Shown here piece after piece: positions 33,568-42,834 of a stretch of 64,000 nucleotides of DNA. Below the pieces are notes generated by a model that ran no database searches, had not been told where the DNA came from, and saw nothing but the letters and a program-made list of their open reading frames with translations. The stretch is taken from contig DIUX01000001.1 in NCBI GenBank assembly GCA_002423185.1, forward strand, positions 640,050 to 704,049, read 5' to 3'. Position 1 is the stretch's first letter, and each line of letters begins with the position of its first letter. The translations under genes and the position numbers were made by a program. The DNA comes from Micavibrio sp. UBA6147 (GTDB taxonomy: Bacteria > Pseudomonadota > Alphaproteobacteria > Micavibrionales > UBA1664).

Positions 33568-34947
33568 TCAGAACAAATCAACCGAGAACGAGAATAATTT
33601 CTCGACGTTTCCGGCCTTTCTTTGCGGGGCGAGCAAGATGACGCGGTCATCGGTTTCAACTTTGGTGTCCGATTTCGGGATGATGATCTCACCATTCTTA
33701 CGCACGATCGCCCCCGCGATGATGCCCTTTTCTTCGGTCATGTCGCGCAGGCACTGGTTCACAATTCCGCATGTTTCGGAGGCTTGCGCCTCTATAACCT
33801 CGGCCGCGCCGTCACGGATGGAATGCACCGCCTTGATCCGCCCGCGCCGCACATGTTGCAGCACGTTTGACACGGTAATGCTGCGCGGGTTCACAATCGC
33901 GTCAATGCCGTAATCGATCACCAAACCGGCATAAATATCCTTGTTAATCAGGGCAATCGTCCGCTTGCAACCGCTTTGTTTCGCCAACAAAGACCCAAGA
34001 ATATTTTCTTCGTCATTTTGCGTCACGGCAATAAACGTGTCTGTCTGGCTTATATTAGCCTCTTCCATCATATCGGCGGTCACACCATCACCATTGATGA
34101 TGAGGACATTCGGCAAGGCCTCGGACAAGTACTGCGCCCGCGCGGCATTGCTCTCCACCAGTTTCAACTGAACACCGGGGATGTGATCCATAATGTGATG
34201 CGCAAGGCAAAGCCCGACATTGCCGCCGCCCATGATGACGATATTCTTCGCCACTTGTTCATGATGCCCGAATGCGGCCAAAACACGGGTCAATTGTTTG
34301 CGTTCCACCAGCAAATAAACCTCGTCCCCTTCTTCAAGCTGGACGTCCATATTCGGGGCGATATGATCCGGCCCACGGAAAATGGCCAAGACAGAAAAGC
34401 TCAGATCAGGAAACAACAAACCATATTGGCGCATCGCGGTGTTGAGCAACGGACAATTTTCCTCGCAAACCAGACCGATCAAGTGCAAACGCCCATCCGC
34501 CATCGGCACATCATTGGTTGTGCCGGGGACAATCAGCCTGTTGGTAATGGCATTCGCGACCTCAAGCTCAGGCGAGATAATGACGTCAATCGGCATATTA
34601 TAGCGCGAAAACAAATTCGCCCATGCTGGGTCGCGGTATGATTGGTGCCGGATTCGCGCGATTTTTTTTGGCACATTGAACAATGAATGGGCGACTTGGC
34701 ACGCCACCATGTTGATCTCGTCCGACGCGGTCACGGCGATGATCATATCCGCGTCACGAATGCCGGCCTTTTCCAGTGTATGCGGGTGCGATGCGTGCCC
34801 CACAACGCCGTTCACATCAAGCGTATCCGAGGCCACGGCCACAAGCTCTGGGTTGCTGTCCACGATTGTGATGCTGTTATTCTCACGCGAAAGATATGAC
34901 GCGATGGTGTATCCAACCTGCCCTGCGCCGCAGATAACCGCTTTCAT
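33568..34947 (-). CDS. trkA: Trk system potassium transport regulator TrkA
   Basis: 459 aa, two RCK units. The first begins MKAVICGAGQVGYTIASYLS (Rossmann GxGxxG), the second NIVIMGGGNVGLCLAHHI; a TrkA-C domain follows each. It binds NAD(H) and gates the TrkH potassium channel at the membrane face. The start overlaps the ntrX stop by 4 nt, and ntrYX-trkA is a common alphaproteobacterial order. No trkH is seen in the window. Confidence 0.95.
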   Translation of the reverse strand: MKAVICGAGQVGYTIASYLSRENNSITIVDSNPELVAVASDTLDVNGVVGHASHPHTLEKAGIRDADMIIAVTASDEINMVACQVAHSLFNVPKKIARIRHQSYRDPAWANLFSRYNMPIDVIISPELEVANAITNRLIVPGTTNDVPMADGRLHLIGLVCEENCPLLNTAMRQYGLLFPDLSFSVLAIFRGPDHIAPNMDVQLEEGDEVYLLVERKQLTRVLAAFGHHEQVAKNIVIMGGGNVGLCLAHHIMDHIPGVQLKLVESNAARAQYLSEALPNVLIINGDGVTADMMEEANISQTDTFIAVTQNDEENILGSLLAKQSGCKRTIALINKDIYAGLVIDYGIDAIVNPRSITVSNVLQHVRRGRIKAVHSIRDGAAEVIEAQASETCGIVNQCLRDMTEEKGIIAGAIVRKNGEIIIPKSDTKVETDDRVILLAPQRKAGNVEKLFSFSVDLF

Positions 34948-36371
34948 GATGCTTGTCCTCTTGATATGGCCGCCTTCAGGGGCTGCGTTTGATCCTCTTT
35001 TGTTGAGATTTGACCCTCGGATGAACCCTCAAGCTCCTCCAATGACTTGATTTTGCGGTGAAGCGCGGTACGCTCCATCCCGATATAATCGGCGGCCTTG
35101 GAAATATTGCCGCCAAAACGATCCATTTGCGCCTCAATATAAAACTTCTCAAAAAAGGCGCGGGCGTCCTTGAGCGGCAAAGACAGCCAGTTTAACACTA
35201 GCGCCCCGACATCTGACCCGCCATTCGCGTCATGATGACCCGATTTTGCACCGGTCATAAACCCGCGAATATCAGACGGCAAATGCTCGGCCTTCAACAT
35301 CATCAATCCGGCCTCAAGATGGGTCATAGCAACGTTTTCCATCGTATTCTTGATTTGGCGCACATTGCCCGGCCAGTCAAATTTTTGCAACACCAGCAAC
35401 GCATCATCCTGAATTTTGGGCGCAGCCTTGCCGCGTGCCGTAAAAAATTTGCGCAGGTAATAGGCCGCAAGCTCCGGAATATCTTGCTTACGGTCTTTCA
35501 AAGGCGGCACGTCAATTTGAACCACGTTCAAGCGGTAAAACAAATCTTCTTTAAACTGGCCTTGCTTAACCATCTGGATGATCGCGCTATGCGCCGTCGA
35601 AATGAACCGTATTTGCGCCGAAATTTCGGCGTTTTGAAGCATACTGACCAACATACCTTGCATGGTTTTCGGCATATCGTGAATGTTTTGCAGCACACAG
35701 CTTCCGCCCCTTGCCTGAAGCAATACAGAGTCAACATGACTCTTTTGACTGGCTTCATTTTGCGCCGCCATACCGGTGCATTCAAGGATCACAAAAGGCC
35801 CCTTTGCAACACTCGACAAATCATGAACGGTTCGCGCCAATAATGTCTTGCCGGAACCGGACAAACCGGTAATCATGATACGGCTGTTCCCGCTCGCATG
35901 TTTTTCAAGGGCTTGACGAATAGCCACCGTCTTTGGGTCAACCGCCGTGAACTCGTCAAATAAATCAATTTTCTTCTTCAGCCCCAAATTCTCGGACACC
36001 AGCTTACCAGCCTCCAATGCGCGCTCGATCATCATCAGCAAGCGGTCGGAATTAAAAGGCTTTTCGATGAACTCATAGGCGCCGAGCTTCATCGCCTTCA
36101 CGGCCATCTCAATATTGCCGTGACCACTGATCATCAACACCGGAACATCAGGGTGGGTTTTCTTGACGTGCTCAAGAATTTCCATGCCGTCCATATCGCT
36201 GTTTTCCAGCCAGATGTCCAAAATCATGAGGTCAGGCTTGTTTTGCTGGATGGAGGCAAGCGCGGCCTCGGAATGCGCCGCTTCAGACGCATGATAGCCC
36301 TCATCCTCCAAAATTTCTTTTAGAAGGCTGCGGATATCTTTTTCGTCATCAATGATAAGGATATGGGGCAT
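34944..36371 (-). CDS. ntrX: Response regulator NtrX with degenerate AAA+ domain
   Basis: 475 aa from MPHILIIDDEKD. The receiver domain has the acceptor D52 (LMILDIW), T/S and K104. The AAA+ domain keeps Walker A (GLSGSGKT, 169-176) but lacks GAFTGA, and the Walker B position reads VLQNIHDMP instead of LDE (Q228, N229). The C-terminal Fis-type HTH is intact (GGNISKAADYIGMERTALHR). It probably acts as a phosphorylation-controlled DNA-binding protein without sigma54 remodelling. Overlap with trkA suggests co-transcription. Confidence 0.93.
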   Translation of the reverse strand: MPHILIIDDEKDIRSLLKEILEDEGYHASEAAHSEAALASIQQNKPDLMILDIWLENSDMDGMEILEHVKKTHPDVPVLMISGHGNIEMAVKAMKLGAYEFIEKPFNSDRLLMMIERALEAGKLVSENLGLKKKIDLFDEFTAVDPKTVAIRQALEKHASGNSRIMITGLSGSGKTLLARTVHDLSSVAKGPFVILECTGMAAQNEASQKSHVDSVLLQARGGSCVLQNIHDMPKTMQGMLVSMLQNAEISAQIRFISTAHSAIIQMVKQGQFKEDLFYRLNVVQIDVPPLKDRKQDIPELAAYYLRKFFTARGKAAPKIQDDALLVLQKFDWPGNVRQIKNTMENVAMTHLEAGLMMLKAEHLPSDIRGFMTGAKSGHHDANGGSDVGALVLNWLSLPLKDARAFFEKFYIEAQMDRFGGNISKAADYIGMERTALHRKIKSLEELEGSSEGQISTKEDQTQPLKAAISRGQAS

Positions 36372-36382
36372 CATAGCGACCA

Positions 36383-38725
36383 TCATACGTCCGTTTGCAC
36401 TGGCTTGTGAAGAGGTAAAGTAAAGTATACATGCGCCCCGCTATACACAGGCGATGCGCCGTTTGTCGCCACAGCTTCAACAATAACATCCGCGGCATCA
36501 CTGGCCGCAGGACGCCATGGAGTCGCCTCGAACATAAGCTCACCGCCATGATCCTCGACAATCTTTTTAACGATGGCAAGCCCCAGCCCCGTTCCCTTTT
36601 TCTTGTTGGTCACATATGGCTCGGTCACGCGGTCAAGCAAAGCCGCCGGAATTCCGGGGCCATTATCCGCCACGCCGATATACAAGACACTGCGGTCTTT
36701 ATGGATGTTAAGGGCGATTGCGGGGACAAAGTCTTCCCGCTCCTCCTCGCCGGCCTCACTGTCAAAAACATCCACCGCGTTTTGGATCAAATTGGTCAGG
36801 CATTGACGGATTTGTTGTTCGTCACAGCTCAAGACAAGGTCGTCCGGCGCGTCATTGGTGTAGGAAAAACGAATTTTGGTATTGGCCTGCTTTTGCAGGG
36901 TGAATACCTCGCGCACCAATCTTGAAATATTTGTATCCCGCAATTGCGGCTCAGGCATTTTGGCAAAATTAGAAAACGCATTCACCATGTTTTTAATATC
37001 ATCGACATGCTTGATAATCGTTTGGGTGCATTGTTCAAAAATCGCGCGGTCTTTTTCATTATCAAGCGTTTTAAGATATTTGCGGCGTAGGCGTTCCGTC
37101 GATAATTGTATCGGGGTCAAGGGGTTTTTGATCTCATGCGCGATGCGCCGCGCAACATCCGCCCATGCCGAACGCCTTTGCGCAATCTGGATGTCCGTAA
37201 TGTCATCAAAGGTCAAAATAGCGCTTGTTTCGCTGTCGCCAATCAATTCAACCGATACGCTGATCTTGAGGCTGCGCTTCGCGCCATCCTTACGGCGAAA
37301 CTCAATATCGGCCTGATGCACCCCGTCAATATCCAAAAACGACTGCTCAATCAGGGCGAAACTCTCGGGCAGAACCGTCGCAATATGCCGCCCCAGCAAG
37401 TCTTTACGCTCCAGCCCCAGCAAATCAAGCGCCGCATTGTTCAAAAGCGTGATGTTATGCTGGCTGTCCATACTGATGACACCCGTTGAAACCCCGCCCA
37501 AAATCGTTTCCGTGAAGCGGCGACGATAGTCAAGCATCCGGTTGGCTTCGATAAGCTCGTTTTGCTGGATTTGAAGCTGTTCGGTCATGCGGTTAAAGGC
37601 CTGCGCCAATGTTCCGAATTCGTCCTTGGACTGAATATCCTGAACGCGGGCGCTCAAATCCCCTGAGCGCACAAGCTCCGCCGTTGAAATCAAACTTCCG
37701 ATAGGCTGCACCAATCGCCGCGCAAAATTGAGGCCAAACCATGTGGCACTCACCATCAACAAAATCGCGATCACAACGTAAATGACCGTAATCGTTAGCT
37801 GGATTTTCGTGCTGCTGCCTTGCAGGGCTTTATATTCCTGTACACCTTTTCTGGTCGATTCAAGATGCGCCAGCACTTTTGGCTCAATCATCCGGCCAAC
37901 ATATAAATACGTATCGATATAGTTTCGAAGCTTGAGCAGCGCCCTGATTCTGTCTTCCGACTCGCGCTCCTCGATCAACACAATTTCGCCGTCTGCGGCG
38001 CGCCTTATGTCGTCCTTTGCGATGTCGGAAAACGCGATCGACAGGCTGTAATCCGCGCGGGCAACCACATCGCCCTTTGAATCCAGCAAGACGGCTTCCG
38101 ACAAATTCCGAAAGAATGACTGCGTCTGCATCATCCTGTTCATCGCCGTTTCATTGTCGGTCAAAATCACGGCTTGGCGGTCAAGGTCGTTGGCCATGGC
38201 CAGAATATCGGCTTTGATCGTTTGCTGGTGCTCCTTCAGATACGCCTCGGCAACGGCTTGCGATTCACTCACCGCCCGCGCGACGTTTTGGCTGAACCAC
38301 CCATGAATGCTGTAATAAAAAAAGAACGCCGAGAAAATCGTCATGACAATCGCCGGCAATCCGGCAAGCAGCGTAAACACAAAGACCAAGCGTATATGCA
38401 GCTTCGCCCCCGCCACCCCGCGCTTTCTCGACCCCCAAAGATCGACAATCCGGCGGATAATCAACAACAAAAACAAAATGATAATGACAAGGTCGATGTT
38501 GAGAAGCCAGATAATCGCATCAGGATCTTTTTCAAAAGGCGGGGCAGAGGTGAGCGCCGCGTATGTGAAAAAACCAAACACAAAGGCCAGCCCAACAAGC
38601 GCGAAAGCAAGTTTGTTTTCAAGGGCTTTTTGCCGAATCCAGATCGCAAAAAGACGCTGAAGCCTCCGTGTAGAGGCTTTTTTTATGCTTTTCGAGGCTG
38701 CGGCGGGCTTTACAATTATACTCAA
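36383..38725 (-). CDS. ntrY: Sensor histidine kinase NtrY
   Basis: 780 aa. N-terminal TM helices (about 35-60, 75-95, 110-150) and a periplasmic sensor region end at a TM near 320; then come HAMP (RLVQPIGSLISTAELVRSGD), PAS (about 400-510), HisKA with the phospho-His in RRIAHEIKNPLTPIQLS, and HATPase with DNGPGIP and GTGLGLAIVKKIV. It phosphorylates NtrX in nitrogen/redox signalling and lies just upstream of ntrX. Confidence 0.96.
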   Translation of the reverse strand: MSIIVKPAAASKSIKKASTRRLQRLFAIWIRQKALENKLAFALVGLAFVFGFFTYAALTSAPPFEKDPDAIIWLLNIDLVIIILFLLLIIRRIVDLWGSRKRGVAGAKLHIRLVFVFTLLAGLPAIVMTIFSAFFFYYSIHGWFSQNVARAVSESQAVAEAYLKEHQQTIKADILAMANDLDRQAVILTDNETAMNRMMQTQSFFRNLSEAVLLDSKGDVVARADYSLSIAFSDIAKDDIRRAADGEIVLIEERESEDRIRALLKLRNYIDTYLYVGRMIEPKVLAHLESTRKGVQEYKALQGSSTKIQLTITVIYVVIAILLMVSATWFGLNFARRLVQPIGSLISTAELVRSGDLSARVQDIQSKDEFGTLAQAFNRMTEQLQIQQNELIEANRMLDYRRRFTETILGGVSTGVISMDSQHNITLLNNAALDLLGLERKDLLGRHIATVLPESFALIEQSFLDIDGVHQADIEFRRKDGAKRSLKISVSVELIGDSETSAILTFDDITDIQIAQRRSAWADVARRIAHEIKNPLTPIQLSTERLRRKYLKTLDNEKDRAIFEQCTQTIIKHVDDIKNMVNAFSNFAKMPEPQLRDTNISRLVREVFTLQKQANTKIRFSYTNDAPDDLVLSCDEQQIRQCLTNLIQNAVDVFDSEAGEEEREDFVPAIALNIHKDRSVLYIGVADNGPGIPAALLDRVTEPYVTNKKKGTGLGLAIVKKIVEDHGGELMFEATPWRPAASDAADVIVEAVATNGASPVYSGAHVYFTLPLHKPVQTDV

Positions 38726-38784
38726 TGTCGTATCTTCATAAACGGACTAAACGCGTATTTATTACATATATGGATTCATCTGTC

Positions 38785-39483
38785 ATGGCAAAGATTGCGG
38801 CGATCATCGTAGCAGCAGGCACCGGCGAGCGTTTTAAAAAAGACGCCGCGGAACCCGATATGCCCAAACAATACTGCCTTGTGAATAACCGCAGCATCCT
38901 GTGGCACGCCACCAAACCATTCCATGACCACCCCGCCATTGACCGCACCATGTGCGTGATTAACACCAAACACGCCACGCTTTACTACGAAACACAAAAG
39001 AATATGAAGCTGGAAACGCCGGTCACAGGCGGCAATTCAAGGCAGGAAAGCGTCCTCAAAGCCCTTGAATACTTTGCCGCCAACACGCCGCCGGACTATG
39101 TCCTTGTTCACGACGCCGCCCGCCCGCTTGTCACGGCCAATGACATAGACAAAGTCATCAATGCCCTGAAACAAGGGCATAAGGGCGTCAGCCTGTCTTA
39201 CCAAGCCTCCGACACATACCGCCGCGGCGTTTTTAAAAACCGTGAATGTTACGGCGGCGAATACGTCCTGCGCGAAAACCTCTTCGCCATGCAAACACCA
39301 CAAGGGTTTGAGTTTAAAGCCCTTTATGACGCCCATAAATCAACCTTCAAGAAAAACCACACCGATGACACATCGGTTCTCAGCTCGGCCGGACACGACG
39401 TTTTGCTGGTCGAAGGCCATATGATGAACATCAAAGTCACTACGCCGAATGATTTCTACATCGTCCAAAAATTATTGAGCTAA
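38785..39483 (+). CDS. ispD: 2-C-methyl-D-erythritol 4-phosphate cytidylyltransferase
   Basis: 232 aa from MAKIAAIIVAAGTGERFKKD; an ATG at 38770 would add five residues. The nucleotide-binding AAGTGxR loop, GGNSRQESV, VHDAARPLV and MQTPQGF mark IspD. It makes CDP-ME in the MEP isoprenoid pathway. Unlike in many Alphaproteobacteria, it is not fused to IspF, which follows separately after 66 bp. Divergent from ntrY. Confidence 0.95.
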   Translation: MAKIAAIIVAAGTGERFKKDAAEPDMPKQYCLVNNRSILWHATKPFHDHPAIDRTMCVINTKHATLYYETQKNMKLETPVTGGNSRQESVLKALEYFAANTPPDYVLVHDAARPLVTANDIDKVINALKQGHKGVSLSYQASDTYRRGVFKNRECYGGEYVLRENLFAMQTPQGFEFKALYDAHKSTFKKNHTDDTSVLSSAGHDVLLVEGHMMNIKVTTPNDFYIVQKLLS

Positions 39484-39549
39484 GCCCGCCCACACCGACA
39501 TAACCGTACACACATAACCGCATAACCAAGCCGTATAAGGATCACCGCT

Positions 39550-40065
39550 ATGCAACCGCATTACCGCACAGGATCAGGCTTTGACGTACACGCCTTTGAC
39601 CGAACTGCCGCGGCGGTGAGCCATATCCGCCTGTTCGGCCTCGACATCCCCTTTAACCGCCGCCTTGCGGGGCATTCAGACGCCGATGTTGTGCTTCACG
39701 CCCTGTGCGATGCCCTGTACGGTGCCGCCGCCAATGGCGATATTGGCACCCATTTCCCGCCCTCCGACAAGCGCCATAAAAACCGCGACAGCCATGATTT
39801 TTTGACCCATGCACTGGAAACACTCGCCGCATGCGGTGGCGTTCTGACCCATATTGACCTCACTTTGATCGGCGAAGAACCGAAAATGACCCCGCATAGG
39901 GAACGCATCCTTGATCATTTGACCACGATCCTTCCCTTGCCCCGCAACGCCATCGGCCTCAAGGCCACCACCACTGAAAAACTGGGGTTCACAGGCCGCA
40001 AAGAAGGCCTCGCGGCGCAAGCAATCGTCACCGCCTATTTCCCCGAAGGCTATCAGGATGCTTAA
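39550..40065 (+). CDS. ispF: 2-C-methyl-D-erythritol 2,4-cyclodiphosphate synthase
   Basis: 171 aa. SGFDVHAF and GHSDADVVLHALCDALYGA carry the metal ligands Asp/His; TTTEKLGFTGRKEGLAAQA gives the C-terminal signature. Catalyses ring closure in the MEP pathway, directly after ispD. Its end overlaps pgpA by 8 nt. Confidence 0.96.
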   Translation: MQPHYRTGSGFDVHAFDRTAAAVSHIRLFGLDIPFNRRLAGHSDADVVLHALCDALYGAAANGDIGTHFPPSDKRHKNRDSHDFLTHALETLAACGGVLTHIDLTLIGEEPKMTPHRERILDHLTTILPLPRNAIGLKATTTEKLGFTGRKEGLAAQAIVTAYFPEGYQDA

Positions 40066-40606
40066 ACTGAGCCTTCGTAAACTCGGTACCGACACCCCCC
40101 TGTCCCACCCCGCCGTTTTGCTCGCCACATGGTTCGGCAGCGGCCTCATCAAGCCCGCATCGGGAACATGGGGGAGCGTTGCAAGCCTTCCGTTCGTCGC
40201 GATTTTTTGCCTTTGGCTCGACAGTTTTACCGGTTTGCTCTCGTTTATTTTCCTGAGCTTCGTGATCGGCCTTTGGGCATCCCAAATTTATATGAATAAA
40301 TCAGGCCAACACGACGCATCAGAAATAGTTATTGACGAAACATGTGGATTATCAATATCTTGCATTCCATACTTCATCTTAAATATTCAAAACATGCAGG
40401 GTCAGATGAGCTTGCTCTTGCTGTGTTTCGCCCTTTTCCGCCTGTTTGACGCCGCGAAGCCTTGGCCGATCTCGTGGTGTGACCGCCATATTGGCGGCGC
40501 GTTCGGCGTTATGTTTGACGATGTTTTGGCAGGGATTGCCGCGGCGGTTTCATGCTATGCTATCGTCCTGTTCTGCCCGCCGGTCATGACGTGGTTAATC
40601 TCATGA
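40058..40606 (+). CDS. pgpA: Phosphatidylglycerophosphatase A
   Basis: 182 aa inner-membrane enzyme converting phosphatidylglycerol phosphate to phosphatidylglycerol. SGTWGSVASLPF and the acidic motif ASEIVIDETCGL are family hallmarks; three to four TM helices are visible. The start overlaps ispF, and its stop overlaps the next start (ATGA). Confidence 0.92.
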   Translation: MLKLSLRKLGTDTPLSHPAVLLATWFGSGLIKPASGTWGSVASLPFVAIFCLWLDSFTGLLSFIFLSFVIGLWASQIYMNKSGQHDASEIVIDETCGLSISCIPYFILNIQNMQGQMSLLLLCFALFRLFDAAKPWPISWCDRHIGGAFGVMFDDVLAGIAAAVSCYAIVLFCPPVMTWLIS

Positions 40607-41163
40607 CGATTGTGTCCGAAGCCGATTTCGTACAATCCACAAAAAATCTTGTGTCCGAGATTTTTAGGGCCATAGAGGCCGCGGCGAGCATAACCCCAGC
40701 CGCCGCGCCGCTCATGATTACAACGGCGGAATCCTGCACCGGCGGCATGATTTCGGCGGCGATTACCGGCATCGCCGGTTCCTCCGCCTATTTTGACCGC
40801 GGTTTTATCACCTATAGCAATGACGCTAAAATTGACATGCTGGGCGTAGAACAAGACATATTAAAACAATTCGGAGCCGTCAGCGCCGAATGCGCCGCCC
40901 AAATGGCCGAAGGCGCCCTTCGCCGCAGCCGCGCGTCCATCGCCCTCTCCGTCACCGGAATTGCGGGGCCGACAGGCGGATCAGCGCAAAAACCGGTCGG
41001 GCTCGTCTATTTCGGGATCTCCCTCAACCAAGCCTCCACAATCGCCGCAGTGCCCCTCACAGTGACGCATCAATGCGTCTTCAGCGGCACCCGTGAAACC
41101 ATCCGGCAACAAGCCTGCCTCAAAGGGCTTGAAATCATCCTTGACGCGTCAAGACGCATATAA
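40603..41163 (+). CDS. CinA C-terminal domain protein, NMN amidohydrolase PncC-like
   Basis: 186 aa from the ATG at 40603, overlapping the pgpA stop. TTAESCTGGMISAAITGIAGSS carries the catalytic Ser, with GAVSAECAAQMAEGA and SVTGIAGPTGGS following. Family members deamidate nicotinamide mononucleotide to NaMN in NAD recycling. It is the stand-alone domain without the CinA N-terminal half. Confidence 0.92.
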   Translation: MTIVSEADFVQSTKNLVSEIFRAIEAAASITPAAAPLMITTAESCTGGMISAAITGIAGSSAYFDRGFITYSNDAKIDMLGVEQDILKQFGAVSAECAAQMAEGALRRSRASIALSVTGIAGPTGGSAQKPVGLVYFGISLNQASTIAAVPLTVTHQCVFSGTRETIRQQACLKGLEIILDASRRI

Positions 41164-41210
41164 GGCTCGATTAAGGGTCAAAACCAGACCGTGACTAGGT
41201 CATAACGATG

Positions 41211-41660
41211 TCAAGAGATGTCGGGATCGCCATAAATTTGCTGCGCACGCGCCTCGAAGGCGATGACCATGCGGCGAAAAGCCTCCGCAAACAAAACACC
41301 AACGACTTTTTGCAAAACGGGATTTTTGAATTCGAAATCGACATAAAAATCGACTTCGCAATGGTTGGGCTTGGCGTGCGGGCGAAACACCCATTCATTC
41401 GATAAATGCTTCATCGGGCCTTCGAGGTAATCAACATGAATACGGTGCGGCCTTTCCATCGACACCCGCGACACAAACCGTTCGCGAAACATCCGAAACC
41501 CGATCACCAGCTCCGCCACAACGGTATCACCGCTGCGGCTTCGGAAACGGCTGGCTAAACACCACGGAAGGAATTCGGAGTATTTTTCAATATCGGCGAC
41601 AAGGTCGAATAATTGCTCTGGGCTGTAGGGCAGAACCCTTTTTTCGTGATGCTTTGGCAT
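41211..41660 (-). CDS. RatA/Coq10-family START-like protein
   Basis: 149 aa. Pattern: MPKHHEKRVLPYSPEQLFDL, VADIEKYSEFLPWC, LVIGFRMFRERFVSRV and FRPHAKPNHCEVDFYVDFEF, a SRPBCC hydrophobic-pocket fold. In Alphaproteobacteria such proteins bind ubiquinone and assist respiratory chain function; the RatA toxin label for E. coli is less likely here. It lies 26 bp after lipA on the same strand, the normal order. Confidence 0.9.
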   Translation of the reverse strand: MPKHHEKRVLPYSPEQLFDLVADIEKYSEFLPWCLASRFRSRSGDTVVAELVIGFRMFRERFVSRVSMERPHRIHVDYLEGPMKHLSNEWVFRPHAKPNHCEVDFYVDFEFKNPVLQKVVGVLFAEAFRRMVIAFEARAQQIYGDPDIS

Positions 41661-41686
41661 GACGCAATCTGTTTGTTTTCAGGCGT

Positions 41687-42724
41687 TTATTCGGCGGCCG
41701 ACACGGGCGCATGGCTTTCATCCGCCTGAACATCACCGTTCAAAACGCGGCCTGCATCCACGGCATCATTTTCCAGACCCAGTTTTTTGAGCCGCGCCAA
41801 GCGCAGTTTTTCAAAGTCTTCGCCCGCGTGATAGCTTGAGCGCGTCAACGGCGTTGCGGCAACCATCAAAAACCCTTTGGCGCGCGCCATTTTCTCATAA
41901 ACGGAAAATTCTTCGGGCGTGATGAACGCCTCAACCGCCGCATGTTTCGGAGTGGGTTGCAAATATTGCCCGATGGTCAGGAAATCAACATCGGCGGCAC
42001 GCAAATCGTCCATGACTTGCCCGACTTGTTCGCGCGTTTCACCAAGCCCGACCATAATACCGGATTTGGTGAAAATCGTCGGGTCAACATCCTTCACCCG
42101 CTCCAGCAAGCGAAGCGAGGTGAAATAACGCGCCCCCGGGCGAATGGTCGGATACAGCCCTGGAACGGTTTCAAGATTATGGTTGAACACATCGGGGCGC
42201 GCCTTTGCCACAACATCGACCGCGCCTTTTTTGCCTTTGAAGTCCGGCGTCAAAATCTCAATCGTCGTGCCGTCGCACAAACGGCGTATCTCAGAAATTG
42301 TCTTTACAAAATGTTCGGCGCCGCCATCGTCAAGGTCGTCGCGGTCAACCGAGGTAATAACCACATGCTTCAGCCCCATTTTTTGAACCGCAACCGCCAC
42401 TTTGGTCGGCTCCATCGGGTTGAGCGCATCGGGGCGTCCCGTTGCGACGTTACAAAATGAGCACGCGCGTGTACAAACTTCGCCCATAATCATGAAGGTC
42501 GCGTGGCTTTTTTGCCAGCATTCGCCAATATTCGGGCAACCGGCTTCCTCGCACACTGTGGTCAGGTGCAATTGCTTCACGATGTTGCGGGTGGCGTGAT
42601 ATTCCTTTGAAACAGGAGCCTTGACCCGAATCCAGTCGGGTTTTTTGCCCATCGGACGGTCAGGGTTCTTTTGTTTTTCCCTGTGACGCACTTCCGGTTT
42701 TTTGAGATCGGGATTATATGTCAT
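41687..42724 (-). CDS. lipA: Lipoyl synthase
   Basis: 345 aa from MTYNPDLKKPEVRHRE at 42724; the frame upstream to 42814 is unlikely to be coding. The auxiliary cluster cysteines are in CEEAGCPNIGEC, the radical-SAM CxxxCxxC in CTRACSFC. It inserts two sulfurs into octanoyl groups on lipoyl domains. The PDH genes encoded a few kb away are substrates. Confidence 0.96.
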   Translation of the reverse strand: MTYNPDLKKPEVRHREKQKNPDRPMGKKPDWIRVKAPVSKEYHATRNIVKQLHLTTVCEEAGCPNIGECWQKSHATFMIMGEVCTRACSFCNVATGRPDALNPMEPTKVAVAVQKMGLKHVVITSVDRDDLDDGGAEHFVKTISEIRRLCDGTTIEILTPDFKGKKGAVDVVAKARPDVFNHNLETVPGLYPTIRPGARYFTSLRLLERVKDVDPTIFTKSGIMVGLGETREQVGQVMDDLRAADVDFLTIGQYLQPTPKHAAVEAFITPEEFSVYEKMARAKGFLMVAATPLTRSSYHAGEDFEKLRLARLKKLGLENDAVDAGRVLNGDVQADESHAPVSAAE

Positions 42725-42834
42725 GCTGCACCTTCGCTCTATAATGCTCGCTAGTGTTCGTACAAATGCTCTTATCAGACCATAAGCATTACCGCGCTTT
42801 AAGGCGCAGCGCAACAGATGTTCACCGAAAAGAC

